Shown: positions 1 through 6,017 of the stretch, one piece after another
Numbering within the stretch: the stretch's first letter is position 1
Layout of the letters: every line of letters begins with the position of its first letter
From: Haemophilus sp. C1
GTDB taxonomy: Bacteria > Pseudomonadota > Gammaproteobacteria > Enterobacterales > Pasteurellaceae
Assembly: GCF_001276515.1 (NCBI RefSeq)
Contig: NZ_LDVZ01000028.1
Coordinates: forward strand, 1 to 19,855
Reading direction: 5' to 3'
Length of the DNA: 19,855 bases
Translations under genes and position numbers: made by a program
The notes under the pieces: model-generated
The model's database searches: none
What the model saw: the letters and a program-made list of their open reading frames with translations, nothing else
Told to the model about the DNA's origin: nothing

Positions 1-67
<67 letters not shown>

Positions 68-77
68 AAATTCACCT

Positions 78-390
78 GATAAGTTTTGTAAGTTTAAATA
101 ATTTTAGTATGAAATGCCTTATATGAAATTATCCATATATAGCGTCTGGATTTTAACCAATTTGAAGTAGGCTTGCAAATTTTAGCGGAAATTTTTGGGA
201 AGAAATATTTATTGTTTGTGCCTATGCGGCTCATCTTTTTGAAAAAGAGAAAAAATAGAAAATAGGTAAGTTTTACAAGATAAAATGCTTTTAAATTATT
301 TTCTTTTTTACTTGTTTTTGCTTTGAAAATTTGCTCAAAAAATTTTGCTAAATTTATTGTATAATATGTACTATTAACGATGAAGTTATT
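78..390. other. intergenic region between divergent starts
   Basis: This AT-rich stretch separates the leftward phase-variable start from the rightward VbhA-like gene. A perfect TATAAT (360-365) lies about 40 bases before the antitoxin start but has no convincing -35. A minus-strand TAAAAT (106-101) could be the -10 of the phase-variable gene. The long minus-strand reading frame here has skewed, low-complexity composition and no ribosome-binding site, and I regard it as non-coding. Confidence 0.5.
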
Positions 391-403
391 GAGGAGAAAA
401 CCT

Positions 404-589
404 ATGATTACTGAAACTGAAAAAGAAGCGAGACGCGAGGCAGTTGAATATGCAAAATCAAGTGTCGGTTTAGAAGGCATTACCCTATCTAAAGGTTTAT
501 TAGATATTGCTGATAAATATATTCAAGGCTTCTTAACAAGAGAAGAGTTTACAAAAGAATATATTGAAGCAGTTAAAGCAGGGGTATAA
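404..589 (+). CDS. VbhA-family antitoxin (Fic inhibitor)
   Basis: A protein of 61 residues. The ATG at 404 is chosen over the in-frame ATG at 380 because GAGGAG (391-396) sits 7 bases upstream. The N-terminal helix carries SSVGLEG, which fits the Fic inhibition motif (S/T)xxxE(G/N) with Ser-Val-Gly-Leu-Glu-Gly. The following ADKYIQGFLTREEF segment resembles the C-terminal part of VbhA antitoxins. In class I Fic modules such as VbhA-VbhT, the antitoxin glutamate enters the Fic active site and blocks AMPylation of target proteins. The toxin gene normally follows directly, but here only a remnant does, starting 2 bases after this stop. The family call is good. Whether the protein still has a function without its partner is unknown. 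Confidence 0.8.
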   Translation: MITETEKEARREAVEYAKSSVGLEGITLSKGLLDIADKYIQGFLTREEFTKEYIEAVKAGV

Positions 590-590
590 T

Positions 591-824
591 TTGGCTAAGG
601 GATATTCTGAAGAAGTTGGATTTAAGTTAGATTAGTCTTGCAGTTCTCAACAAGAAATATATTTAGCTAGAGATTTTGAAGTTAATACAATAGCATTATC
701 AAAAGTATCTGATCAAAACCAAAAATCTTATCTTGAAGGTGAAATTGAGGCTACGCTAAAGCACTCTCTATATAAACCTTTAGAAAAAATTATAAATGAT
801 TCTTTAACTCCTTTAGAAAGGTAA
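591..824 (+). pseudogene. remnant of a Fic-type toxin gene
   Basis: A TTG at 591, preceded by the GGGG of the antitoxin's last codons, opens a frame starting M(L)AKGYSEEVGFKLD that ends at TAG 633-635. The same frame then continues without a stop from 636 to TAA at 822-824, giving about 62 more residues rich in Lys, Glu, Leu and Ser. Fic toxins are about 200 residues or more and carry HPFxxGNGR, and neither the length nor the motif is present. The position directly behind a VbhA-like antitoxin and the shared frame on both sides of the TAG suggest a toxin whose catalytic core was deleted, leaving N- and C-terminal scraps. Calling it Fic rests mainly on context. Confidence 0.55.
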
Positions 825-854
825 AAACATATCGAGTTGATTTCAGCGATTATT

Positions 855-1589
855 TCACTGAAAATTTTTCTTCGGCAAAGGTTCTGGCTCGCCTAAAAAA
901 TAAGGTTCAACTCCTAATATCAAATCAAAAACCGCTTTTATGCGGGCAAAAACTTCTCTTATTTGTGTGGAAAAATGTAATTCTGGCTGTTTTGCCACAA
1001 AGCAAATGGCATCAATATTATGTGCTTGGGCAATTAATAGTGCGCGTTCGCAATGAAATTTTTGACTGACAATCGTAAATGCTTGCACTTGGAAAATTTT
1101 ATCGGCGCGGATAACGGAATCTAACGTACGGAAACCAGCAAAATCACGGAACATTAAAGTTTCTGGCACGCCCATTTTGCGTAAATCGCGAAACATTGCT
1201 CTTGGTTCGTTATATTGCAACGTTCGGTTGTCGCCACTTAATAAAAGATAATTCACTTTTTGTTGTTCGATTAGGTTTTTAGCTGCTATTAAGCGGCTAT
1301 CGTAATAAACGTTCGGTTTTCCGCTGACGGTATATTTTGATGTGCCAAGCACAAGGGCGTAAGGGCGAAAGGGCAGTTCATCAATATTTGTGAATATTTT
1401 ATCGCGAACATAAAAACTTACGCCTCGATCAACTAGCAAGCAAAGTATAATCAATGCAAAGATTGCGTAGAGTAGGGCGCGAAAAAGTGCGGCGAATTTT
1501 GGGGAGAATTTTTTTACTAGCATAGCGGTAAACATAATGAAAAATCGACCGCACTTCAAGGGGAATTTGATGGATTTTGTGAATCGCAT
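855..1589 (-). CDS. sanA: SanA/YdcF-like DUF218 inner-membrane protein
   Basis: The 244-residue reading has one transmembrane segment near residues 36-54 (FRALLYAIFALIILCLL) and then a DUF218 domain. The domain opens with ALVLGTSKYTVSGKPNVYYDSRL and continues with LLLSGDN, NEPRAM and TIVSQKFHCERAL, which matches E. coli SanA closely in order and spacing. SanA is anchored in the inner membrane with its domain outside, and affects envelope barrier function and vancomycin sensitivity at high temperature. The enzyme activity is unknown. The start is uncertain: Met1, Met19 and Met23 all lack a good ribosome-binding site. An uptake sequence (1548-1556) lies in the N-terminal extension, which may favour Met23 (base 1523). 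The gene diverges from metX. Confidence 0.8.
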   Translation of the reverse strand: MRFTKSIKFPLKCGRFFIMFTAMLVKKFSPKFAALFRALLYAIFALIILCLLVDRGVSFYVRDKIFTNIDELPFRPYALVLGTSKYTVSGKPNVYYDSRLIAAKNLIEQQKVNYLLLSGDNRTLQYNEPRAMFRDLRKMGVPETLMFRDFAGFRTLDSVIRADKIFQVQAFTIVSQKFHCERALLIAQAHNIDAICFVAKQPELHFSTQIREVFARIKAVFDLILGVEPYFLGEPEPLPKKNFQ

Positions 1590-1605
1590 TGATGTGCGAT
1601 AATTT

Positions 1606-1621
1606 AGCCGTTTAGACGGCT
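1606..1621. promoter_or_regulatory. MetJ operator, two tandem met boxes
   Basis: Two adjacent octamers, AGCCGTTT and AGACGGCT, match the met box AGACGTCT at 6/8 and 7/8. Two tandem 8-bp boxes are the minimal MetJ operator. The site is 8 bases upstream of the metX -35 element and within a 9-bp inverted repeat (1603-1611 with 1616-1624). MetJ with S-adenosylmethionine would repress metX when methionine is abundant. The site also lies upstream of divergent sanA. Confidence 0.65.
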
Positions 1622-1629
1622 AAAATTTC

Positions 1630-1657
1630 TTGACAAGCTAATCGACTTACTGATAGT
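1630..1657 (+). promoter_or_regulatory. metX promoter
   Basis: A perfect -35 TTGACA (1630-1635), a 16-base spacer, and the -10 GATAGT (1652-1657, 4/6). The predicted start of transcription is near 1664, giving a leader of about 29 bases. Confidence 0.6.
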
Positions 1658-1692
1658 TTAAACGCCATTCTGATTATTACGATAGGTTTTCA

Positions 1693-2769
1693 ATGTCTGT
1701 GCAAAATGTAGTGCTTTTTGACACACAGCCTTTAACTCTGATGCTTGGCGGCAAACTTTCCCATATTAATGTCGCATATCAAATGTATGGCACGCTCAAT
1801 GCCGAAAAAAATAATGCGGTATTAATTTGCCATGCTTTGACTGGCGATGCTGAGCCTTATTTCGATGATGGTCGCGATGGCTGGTGGCAGAATTTTATGG
1901 GCGCAGGTTTAGCATTGGATACGGATCGTTATTTTTTTATTAGCTCGAACGTATTAGGCGGTTGCAAGGGAACGACAGGGCCTTCATCAATTAATCCGCA
2001 AACGGGTAAACCTTATGGTAGCCAATTTCCTAATATTGTCGTGCAAGATATTGTCAAAGTACAAAAAGCCTTGCTTGATCATCTTGGCATTAGCCATTTA
2101 AAAGCGATTATTGGTGGATCTTTTGGCGGCATGCAAGCGAATCAATGGGCGATTGATTATCCTGATTTTATGGATAATATCGTGAATCTTTGCTCATCCA
2201 TTTATTTTAGTGCTGAAGCTATAGGCTTTAACCATGTTATGCGTCAAGCAGTCATTAATGATCCTAATTTTAACGGCGGCGATTATTACGAGGGGACACC
2301 GCCAGATCAAGGGTTATCTATTGCGCGTATGCTAGGTATGCTGACTTATCGTACCGATTTACAACTTGCGAAAGCCTTTGGGCGTGCCACAAAATCAGAT
2401 GGCAGCTTTTGGGGCGATTACTTTCAAGTGGAATCCTACCTTTCTTATCAAGGCAAAAAGTTCTTAGAACGTTTTGATGCCAATAGTTATTTGCATTTAT
2501 TGCGTGCGTTAGATATGTATGATCCTAGTTTGGGGTATGATAATGTTAAACAGGCATTGTTACGCATTAAAGCGCACTATACATTGGTTTCTGTGACAAC
2601 GGATCAACTTTTTAAACCCATTGACCTTTATAAAACTAAACAGCTTTTAGAACAAAGCGGAGTCGATCTACATTTTTATGAATTTCCATCAGACTACGGA
2701 CACGATGCGTTTTTAGTGGATTATGATCAGTTTGAAAAACGAATTAGAGATGGTTTAGCGGGTAATTAG
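1693..2769 (+). CDS. metX: homoserine O-acetyltransferase
   Basis: This cytoplasmic alpha/beta-hydrolase-fold enzyme of 358 residues transfers acetyl from acetyl-CoA to L-homoserine, the activation step before sulfur incorporation in methionine synthesis. The nucleophile elbow GGSFGG places the catalytic serine at Ser143. Asp304 (TTDQLF) and His337 (SDYGHD) complete the triad, the same numbering as in the characterised H. influenzae enzyme. The start is supported by AGG at 1684-1686. The gene has its own promoter behind a MetJ-type operator and ends in a strong palindromic terminator, so it is probably monocistronic. Full length, with no lesions. Confidence 0.97.
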   Translation: MSVQNVVLFDTQPLTLMLGGKLSHINVAYQMYGTLNAEKNNAVLICHALTGDAEPYFDDGRDGWWQNFMGAGLALDTDRYFFISSNVLGGCKGTTGPSSINPQTGKPYGSQFPNIVVQDIVKVQKALLDHLGISHLKAIIGGSFGGMQANQWAIDYPDFMDNIVNLCSSIYFSAEAIGFNHVMRQAVINDPNFNGGDYYEGTPPDQGLSIARMLGMLTYRTDLQLAKAFGRATKSDGSFWGDYFQVESYLSYQGKKFLERFDANSYLHLLRALDMYDPSLGYDNVKQALLRIKAHYTLVSVTTDQLFKPIDLYKTKQLLEQSGVDLHFYEFPSDYGHDAFLVDYDQFEKRIRDGLAGN

Positions 2770-2773
2770 GCAT

Positions 2774-2807
2774 AAAAAAGTGCGGTGAAATTTCACCGCA
2801 CTTTTTT
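2774..2807. terminator. metX terminator made from two uptake sequences
   Basis: A perfect 17-bp inverted repeat with A and T runs on its two sides. The arms contain AAGTGCGGT (2778-2786) and ACCGCACTT (2795-2803), so the hairpin is an inverted pair of DNA uptake sequences, a common terminator form in Haemophilus. By symmetry it works in both directions. Confidence 0.9.
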
Positions 2808-2927
2808 CTTATTTTTAAAAACTTTCTTAGTTTATACCGCACTTTTTATCCAAAAATTATGGAGTGTAATCACGCATAATTTACGCTAAATTAACCTGTT
2901 CAAAATCTCCCCTATGATCGCTAAAAA

Positions 2928-2941
2928 TTGATGAATATCAA
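2928..2941. promoter_or_regulatory. FNR box, class II position, manXYZ
   Basis: TTGATGAATATCAA is an exact match to the FNR consensus TTGAT-N4-ATCAA and lies in a 10-bp inverted repeat (2923-2946). Its centre (2934.5) is about 40-41 bases upstream of the start predicted from the -10 at 2962-2967. This is the spacing of class II FNR-activated promoters, and implies anaerobic induction of the mannose PTS. Confidence 0.75.
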
Positions 2942-2961
2942 TTTTTTATGGTACGAACACT

Positions 2962-2967
2962 TATAAT
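2962..2967 (+). promoter_or_regulatory. manXYZ promoter -10
   Basis: A perfect TATAAT with no recognisable -35. The FNR box occupies that region, as expected for an activator-dependent promoter. Transcription should begin at about 2974-2976, leaving a leader of about 60 bases. Confidence 0.7.
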
Positions 2968-2980
2968 TCTCTTGAGTTGT

Positions 2981-2992
2981 GCAAACGTTTAC
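2981..2992. promoter_or_regulatory. LacI/PurR-family operator-like site in the man leader
   Basis: GCAAACGTTTAC is a near-palindrome with the central CG typical of LacI-family operators. It differs at one base from the 12-base core of the purC box at 8922-8933. It lies about 6-17 bases downstream of the predicted transcription start, a classical repressor position. The bound regulator cannot be told from sequence: PurR or a sugar-responsive relative are the candidates. Confidence 0.45.
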
Positions 2993-3035
2993 TTTATGCT
3001 TTCGGGCGATTTTTTACAACTTTAGGAGTACCCCA

Positions 3036-4037
3036 ATGATTCAAGTAATCGTTGCTGCTCACGGCAAGCTTGCTGCTGAGTTGGTCAATTCTTCTGAAAT
3101 GGTGTTTGGTGAGGTGGAAGGACTCCACGGTGTAACATTCGTTCCAGGAGAAGGGCAAGACACCTTGGTGGAAAAGTATGAGGCTATTATTGCTGAATGC
3201 TCGCCATCAGATAGCGTGTTATTTTTGGTAGATTTATTTGGTGGTAGCCCGTATAACGCGGCAGCTCGAGTGGCGGCAAAACGTCCTCAAGATGATATTG
3301 TCACTGGCGTAAGTTTACCAATGTTATTAGAAGTATTAGATGCCAAGGATGATGCAAAATCAGCAGAAGCACTTGCCGATGTCGCCAAGGAAGTTGGCGT
3401 AATGGCGGTGAAAAGTTATCGGAAACCAGATGATGTTGCCTCTTTCGCTCAACCTGAAGCCACTTCAGAAGCAAAAAGTGCGGTCAATTCTGAACAAGAA
3501 TCTGAGGAACAGGAAGATAATATTCAATACGATCCTAATGGACGTATGAGTGTCAATTTACTACGTATTGATGATCGTTTAATTCATGGTCAAGTCGCTA
3601 CTTCTTGGGCAAAAGCAGTGAAATGCGAAGCCATTTTTGCTATTAGTGATGAAGTGGCAAATGATGAATTACGTAAGGAATTGCTTCTTCAAATTGCGCC
3701 GCCACATTTGAAAGCCTATGTCATTCCTGTGGATAAAGCGATTAAGGTTTACAACAATCCAAAATATGCGAGCCGTAATATTTTAATGCTTGTAACCAAG
3801 CCAGAAGATGCCGTGCGTTTAATCGAAGGTGGTTTGCGTATTGATACCATTAACGTGGGCGGAATGACGCATAAAGAAGGCAACAAACAGCTTTCTGATG
3901 CGGTCACAGTGAATCCATCTAATGTCGCTGCATTCAAAAAATTACTTGATATGGGCGTGAAACTTTCCCTTCAAAAAGTGGCAGCGAATAAGCCAGTTGA
4001 ACTTACTCGCGAAAAACTTGATTCAATTAAATTCTAG
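3036..4037 (+). CDS. manX: mannose-family PTS EIIAB
   Basis: This cytoplasmic phosphotransfer subunit of 333 residues is for mannose, glucosamine and related hexoses. The EIIA domain (about 1-130) opens MIQVIVAAHG, with His9 as the residue phosphorylated by HPr, followed by VLFLVDLFGGSPYNAA. An acidic linker rich in Ala, Ser, Glu and Gln (about 131-168) leads to EIIB (about 171-333), where RIDDRLIHGQV contains the phospho-acceptor His184. Both domains match E. coli ManX in length and motifs. The ATG at 3036 is chosen over the upstream in-frame ATG at 2979 because AGGAG (3024-3028) is 7 bases before it, and because 2979 lies at the predicted transcription start. It is the first gene of manXYZ. 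An uptake sequence (3476-3484) is embedded in the linker. Confidence 0.95.
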   Translation: MIQVIVAAHGKLAAELVNSSEMVFGEVEGLHGVTFVPGEGQDTLVEKYEAIIAECSPSDSVLFLVDLFGGSPYNAAARVAAKRPQDDIVTGVSLPMLLEVLDAKDDAKSAEALADVAKEVGVMAVKSYRKPDDVASFAQPEATSEAKSAVNSEQESEEQEDNIQYDPNGRMSVNLLRIDDRLIHGQVATSWAKAVKCEAIFAISDEVANDELRKELLLQIAPPHLKAYVIPVDKAIKVYNNPKYASRNILMLVTKPEDAVRLIEGGLRIDTINVGGMTHKEGNKQLSDAVTVNPSNVAAFKKLLDMGVKLSLQKVAANKPVELTREKLDSIKF

Positions 4038-4048
4038 GAGCGCATTTT

Positions 4049-4843
4049 ATGTCTACAATGGAACTCATTTTAGTCGTGCTTGTCGCGGCAATTTGCGGTA
4101 TGGGGAGCGTATTAGATGAGCGTCAAACCCACCGTCCACTTTTTGCTTGTACTATGATTGGCTTGGTATTAGGCGATCTTGAAACTGGTATTATCCTTGG
4201 CGGTACATTAGAAATGATCGCGCTAGGTTGGATGAACGTTGGGGCTGCTATGGCACCAGATGCCGCGCTTGCTAGTGTGATCTCTGCTATTCTTGTTATT
4301 AAGGGTGGTCAATCTGTGGGTACGGCGATTGCTATCGCGGTGCCAGTTGCAGCAGCAGGTCAAGTGCTTACCATTTTCGTACGTACACTAACCATCTTCT
4401 TACAACATAAAGCGGATAAATTTGCCGAACAAGCTAATTTCCGTGGGATTGAACTTTGCCATTTTGCAGGGCTTTCCCTACAAGCATTGCGTGTTGCAAT
4501 TCCTGCATTAGCGGTTGGTTTAGTTGCAGGTACGGATGCCGTAACTAGCGCATTAGATGCAATTCCTGAAGTGATTACTCGTGGCTTACAAATTGCGGGT
4601 GGATTTATCGTCGTAGTAGGTTATGCAATGGTGATTAATATGATGCGCGCGGGTGCATTAATGCCATTCTTCTTCCTTGGTTTTGTTATTGCTTCCTTTA
4701 CTAATTACAACTTAGTTGGATTGGGTATCCTTGGTACTTGCTTGGCAATGCTTTATATCCAATTAAATCCGCGTTTTAACCAAGTCGCAATGCCAGTGGC
4801 AAGCAAAAGAAAACTTGCTGATAACGAATTAGAAGGTCTATAA
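4049..4843 (+). CDS. manY: mannose-family PTS EIIC membrane subunit
   Basis: A 264-residue, strongly hydrophobic protein of the mannose-class EIIC family, which together with EIID forms the sugar-translocating channel in the inner membrane. It opens with MELILVVLVAAICGMGSVLD, has typical family stretches such as GLVLGDLETGIILGGTLEMI, and contains several further membrane segments to about residue 245. It starts 11 bases after manX, with GGAG in the gap, so the two are cotranscribed. Length and order fit E. coli ManY. Nothing suggests damage. Confidence 0.94.
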   Translation: MSTMELILVVLVAAICGMGSVLDERQTHRPLFACTMIGLVLGDLETGIILGGTLEMIALGWMNVGAAMAPDAALASVISAILVIKGGQSVGTAIAIAVPVAAAGQVLTIFVRTLTIFLQHKADKFAEQANFRGIELCHFAGLSLQALRVAIPALAVGLVAGTDAVTSALDAIPEVITRGLQIAGGFIVVVGYAMVINMMRAGALMPFFFLGFVIASFTNYNLVGLGILGTCLAMLYIQLNPRFNQVAMPVASKRKLADNELEGL

Positions 4844-4853
4844 GGAGCGTATT

Positions 4854-5687
4854 ATGTCAGAACAAAAAGTAACTCTTACAAAGGGTGATATTTTAAGTAC
4901 TTATTTCCGTTCAACGTTCCTTTTAGGTTCATTTAACTTTGAACGTATGCAATCAATGGGATTCTGTGTTTCGATGATCCCAACAATCAAACGCTTATAT
5001 AGCAAAAAAGAAGATCAAGCTGCGGCACTCAAACGCCATCTTGAATTTTTTAATACTCAACCTTGGGTTGGGTCTGCAATTATGGGCGTGACTGCTGCAA
5101 TGGAACAAGAGCGTGCTAATGGCGCAAAAGATGTAGATGATGCGGCAATTAGCGGTGTAAAAGTTGGACTTATGGGGCCACTAGCTGGTGTGGGTGATCC
5201 TATTTTCTGGGGAACTTTACGCCCAGTTTTAGCCGCACTTGGTGCTGGAATTGCCTTAACAGGTAGCATTTTAGGTCCATTATTGTTTTTTATTTTAATC
5301 AATGTGATCCGTGCTGTTACTCGCTGGTATGGTTTCAAATATGGTTATGAAAAAGGCACTGAAATCGTTTCTGATATGGGGGGTGGACGTTTGCAAAAAA
5401 TCACTCAAGGGGCTTCTATTCTTGGGCTCTTTGTTATGGGCTCGCTGGTTTCTAAATGGACAAGTATTAATGTCCCATTAGAACTTACACGCTATAAAAA
5501 CCAATTAGGTGAAGAAGTTGTGGTAACATTGCAAGGCGTATTAAATGATCTACTTCCAGGTTTATTAGCCTTATTACTGACTTTCTTATGTATGTATTTA
5601 TTACGTAAAAAAGTGAATGCAATGGTGATTATCTTCGGTTTATTTGGCGTGGGGATTTTAGGTTACTGGGCTGGTATTTTGGCTTAA
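4854..5687 (+). CDS. manZ: mannose-family PTS EIID membrane subunit
   Basis: A 277-residue EIID subunit that partners ManY in sugar translocation. Family markers are the N-terminal LGSFNFERMQSMGFCVSMIPTI, PWVGSAIMGVTAAMEQ, and GVKVGLMGPLAGVGDPIFWGTLRPVLAALGAGIA, followed by membrane segments near the C terminus (LLPGLLALLLTFLCMYLL and MVIIFGLFGVGILGYWAG). It lies 10 bases after manY with a GGAG ribosome-binding site, completing the operon. No strong rightward terminator follows directly, and transcription may run to the terminator at 5961-5987. Confidence 0.94.
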   Translation: MSEQKVTLTKGDILSTYFRSTFLLGSFNFERMQSMGFCVSMIPTIKRLYSKKEDQAAALKRHLEFFNTQPWVGSAIMGVTAAMEQERANGAKDVDDAAISGVKVGLMGPLAGVGDPIFWGTLRPVLAALGAGIALTGSILGPLLFFILINVIRAVTRWYGFKYGYEKGTEIVSDMGGGRLQKITQGASILGLFVMGSLVSKWTSINVPLELTRYKNQLGEEVVVTLQGVLNDLLPGLLALLLTFLCMYLLRKKVNAMVIIFGLFGVGILGYWAGILA

Positions 5688-5693
5688 TTCAGC

Positions 5694-5722
5694 TTGAAAT
5701 TTAATTCCGAAAGGCTTATATT
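5694..5722 (+). promoter_or_regulatory. rightward sigma-70 promoter after manZ
   Basis: The -35 TTGAAA (5694-5699, 5/6) and -10 TATATT (5717-5722, 5/6) are separated by exactly 17 bases. Transcription would start at about 5729 and run across the leftward small gene at 5779-5847, making an antisense RNA. No protein gene starts here, so the promoter is unexplained otherwise. Confidence 0.55.
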
Positions 5723-5753
5723 AAAAAGGCAACAAGATTTCCTTTGTTGCCTT
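5721..5753 (-). terminator. leftward terminator of the 22-residue peptide unit
   Basis: AAGGCAACAA (5726-5735) pairs with TTGTTGCCTT (5744-5753) across an 8-base loop. On the minus strand the stem is followed by a run of T. On the plus strand there is no T run, so it is mainly a leftward terminator and not the end of manXYZ. Confidence 0.75.
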
Positions 5754-5778
5754 AGTTATAAAGTTGGTCTTAGTTTTG

Positions 5779-5847
5779 TTACCAAGCTGGCGAGCTATAA
5801 GACAACAAAACTAAACAAATGATAATCATATAAATGATACTTTTCAT
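5779..5847 (-). CDS. 22-residue hydrophobic peptide, type I toxin-like
   Basis: ATG at 5847-5845, with GGAGA (complement of 5855-5859) 7 bases upstream, and TAA at 5781-5779. The peptide has a short Met-Lys-Ser start, a hydrophobic core IIYMIIICLVLL and a small, aromatic-ended tail SYSSPAW. This is the profile of membrane-acting type I toxins, and the core and tail recall the Ibs peptides (hydrophobic run, then Ser-Phe-x-x-Tyr). The gene has its own minus-strand promoter (5956-5948), a leader of about 94 bases containing a hairpin, and a terminator at 5753-5721, so it is an isolated unit of about 220 bases. A leader-peptide role is unlikely because no gene follows in this direction: it converges on manZ. 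The toxin role is inference. Confidence 0.6.
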   Translation of the reverse strand: MKSIIYMIIICLVLLSYSSPAW

Positions 5848-5894
5848 TGGTTTATCTCCATTCAGAGTTGTTAAACAAAGCTGATCGAGATTGC

Positions 5895-5926
5895 GTTGTT
5901 GCCTGACCTGCCAGTCAGGCAATAAC
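5895..5926. repeat. stable hairpin in the leader of the 22-residue peptide gene
   Basis: TTGCCTGAC (5899-5907) and GTCAGGCAA (5914-5922) form a perfect 9-bp stem over a 6-base loop, extended by a G-U and three more pairs. There is no T run on either side, so it is not a terminator. It falls inside the predicted 5' untranslated region of the leftward mRNA, where structure often limits translation of type I toxins. Confidence 0.7.
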
Positions 5927-5947
5927 TAACCTGACCAACTACTGATT

Positions 5948-5956
5948 ATTCTAACA
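5948..5956 (-). promoter_or_regulatory. promoter of the 22-residue peptide gene (extended -10)
   Basis: On the minus strand TGTTAGAAT is an extended -10 (TG-N-TAGAAT, 5/6 to TATAAT). There is no good -35, which extended -10 promoters can do without. The predicted start is at about 5941, immediately before AGTTGGTC (complement of 5933-5940), the segment complementary to the end of the same transcript. Confidence 0.5.
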
Positions 5957-5960
5957 TATA

Positions 5961-5987
5961 AAAGCCGCTAATCTAGCGGTTTTTTTC
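5961..5987 (+). terminator. rightward terminator
   Basis: CCGCTA (5965-5970) pairs with TAGCGG (5974-5979) over a 3-base loop, followed by eight T. It would end the antisense RNA and any manXYZ read-through. It lies only about 30 bases before the next gene. Confidence 0.75.
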
Positions 5988-6017
5988 TTTTTACCACGAT
6001 AAGATTACGGTAAAACT

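Larger units (their letters stand above)
5729..5987 (+). ncRNA. candidate antisense RNA to the small toxin-like gene
   Basis: This is the predicted transcript from the promoter at 5694-5722 to the terminator at 5961-5987. It is complementary to the whole predicted leftward mRNA of the 22-residue peptide. It has no credible coding frame. Its extent is inferred only from promoter and terminator positions, and read-through from manXYZ could make the same antisense strand. Confidence 0.35.

Noticed and set aside
94..480. Minus-strand frame of 128 codons
   Set aside because: Low-complexity, AT-driven composition, overlaps the VbhA-like gene on the opposite strand, and has no ribosome-binding site or recognisable domain.
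5726..5753. Hairpin after manZ as the manXYZ terminator
   Set aside because: The T run follows the stem only on the minus strand, so it fits a leftward transcript. A rightward terminator is found at 5961-5987 instead.
5779..5847. 22-codon frame read as a leader-peptide attenuator
   Set aside because: No gene follows in its direction before its terminator, and the codons are not rich in one amino acid as attenuators require (isoleucine is frequent, but through the hydrophobic core).
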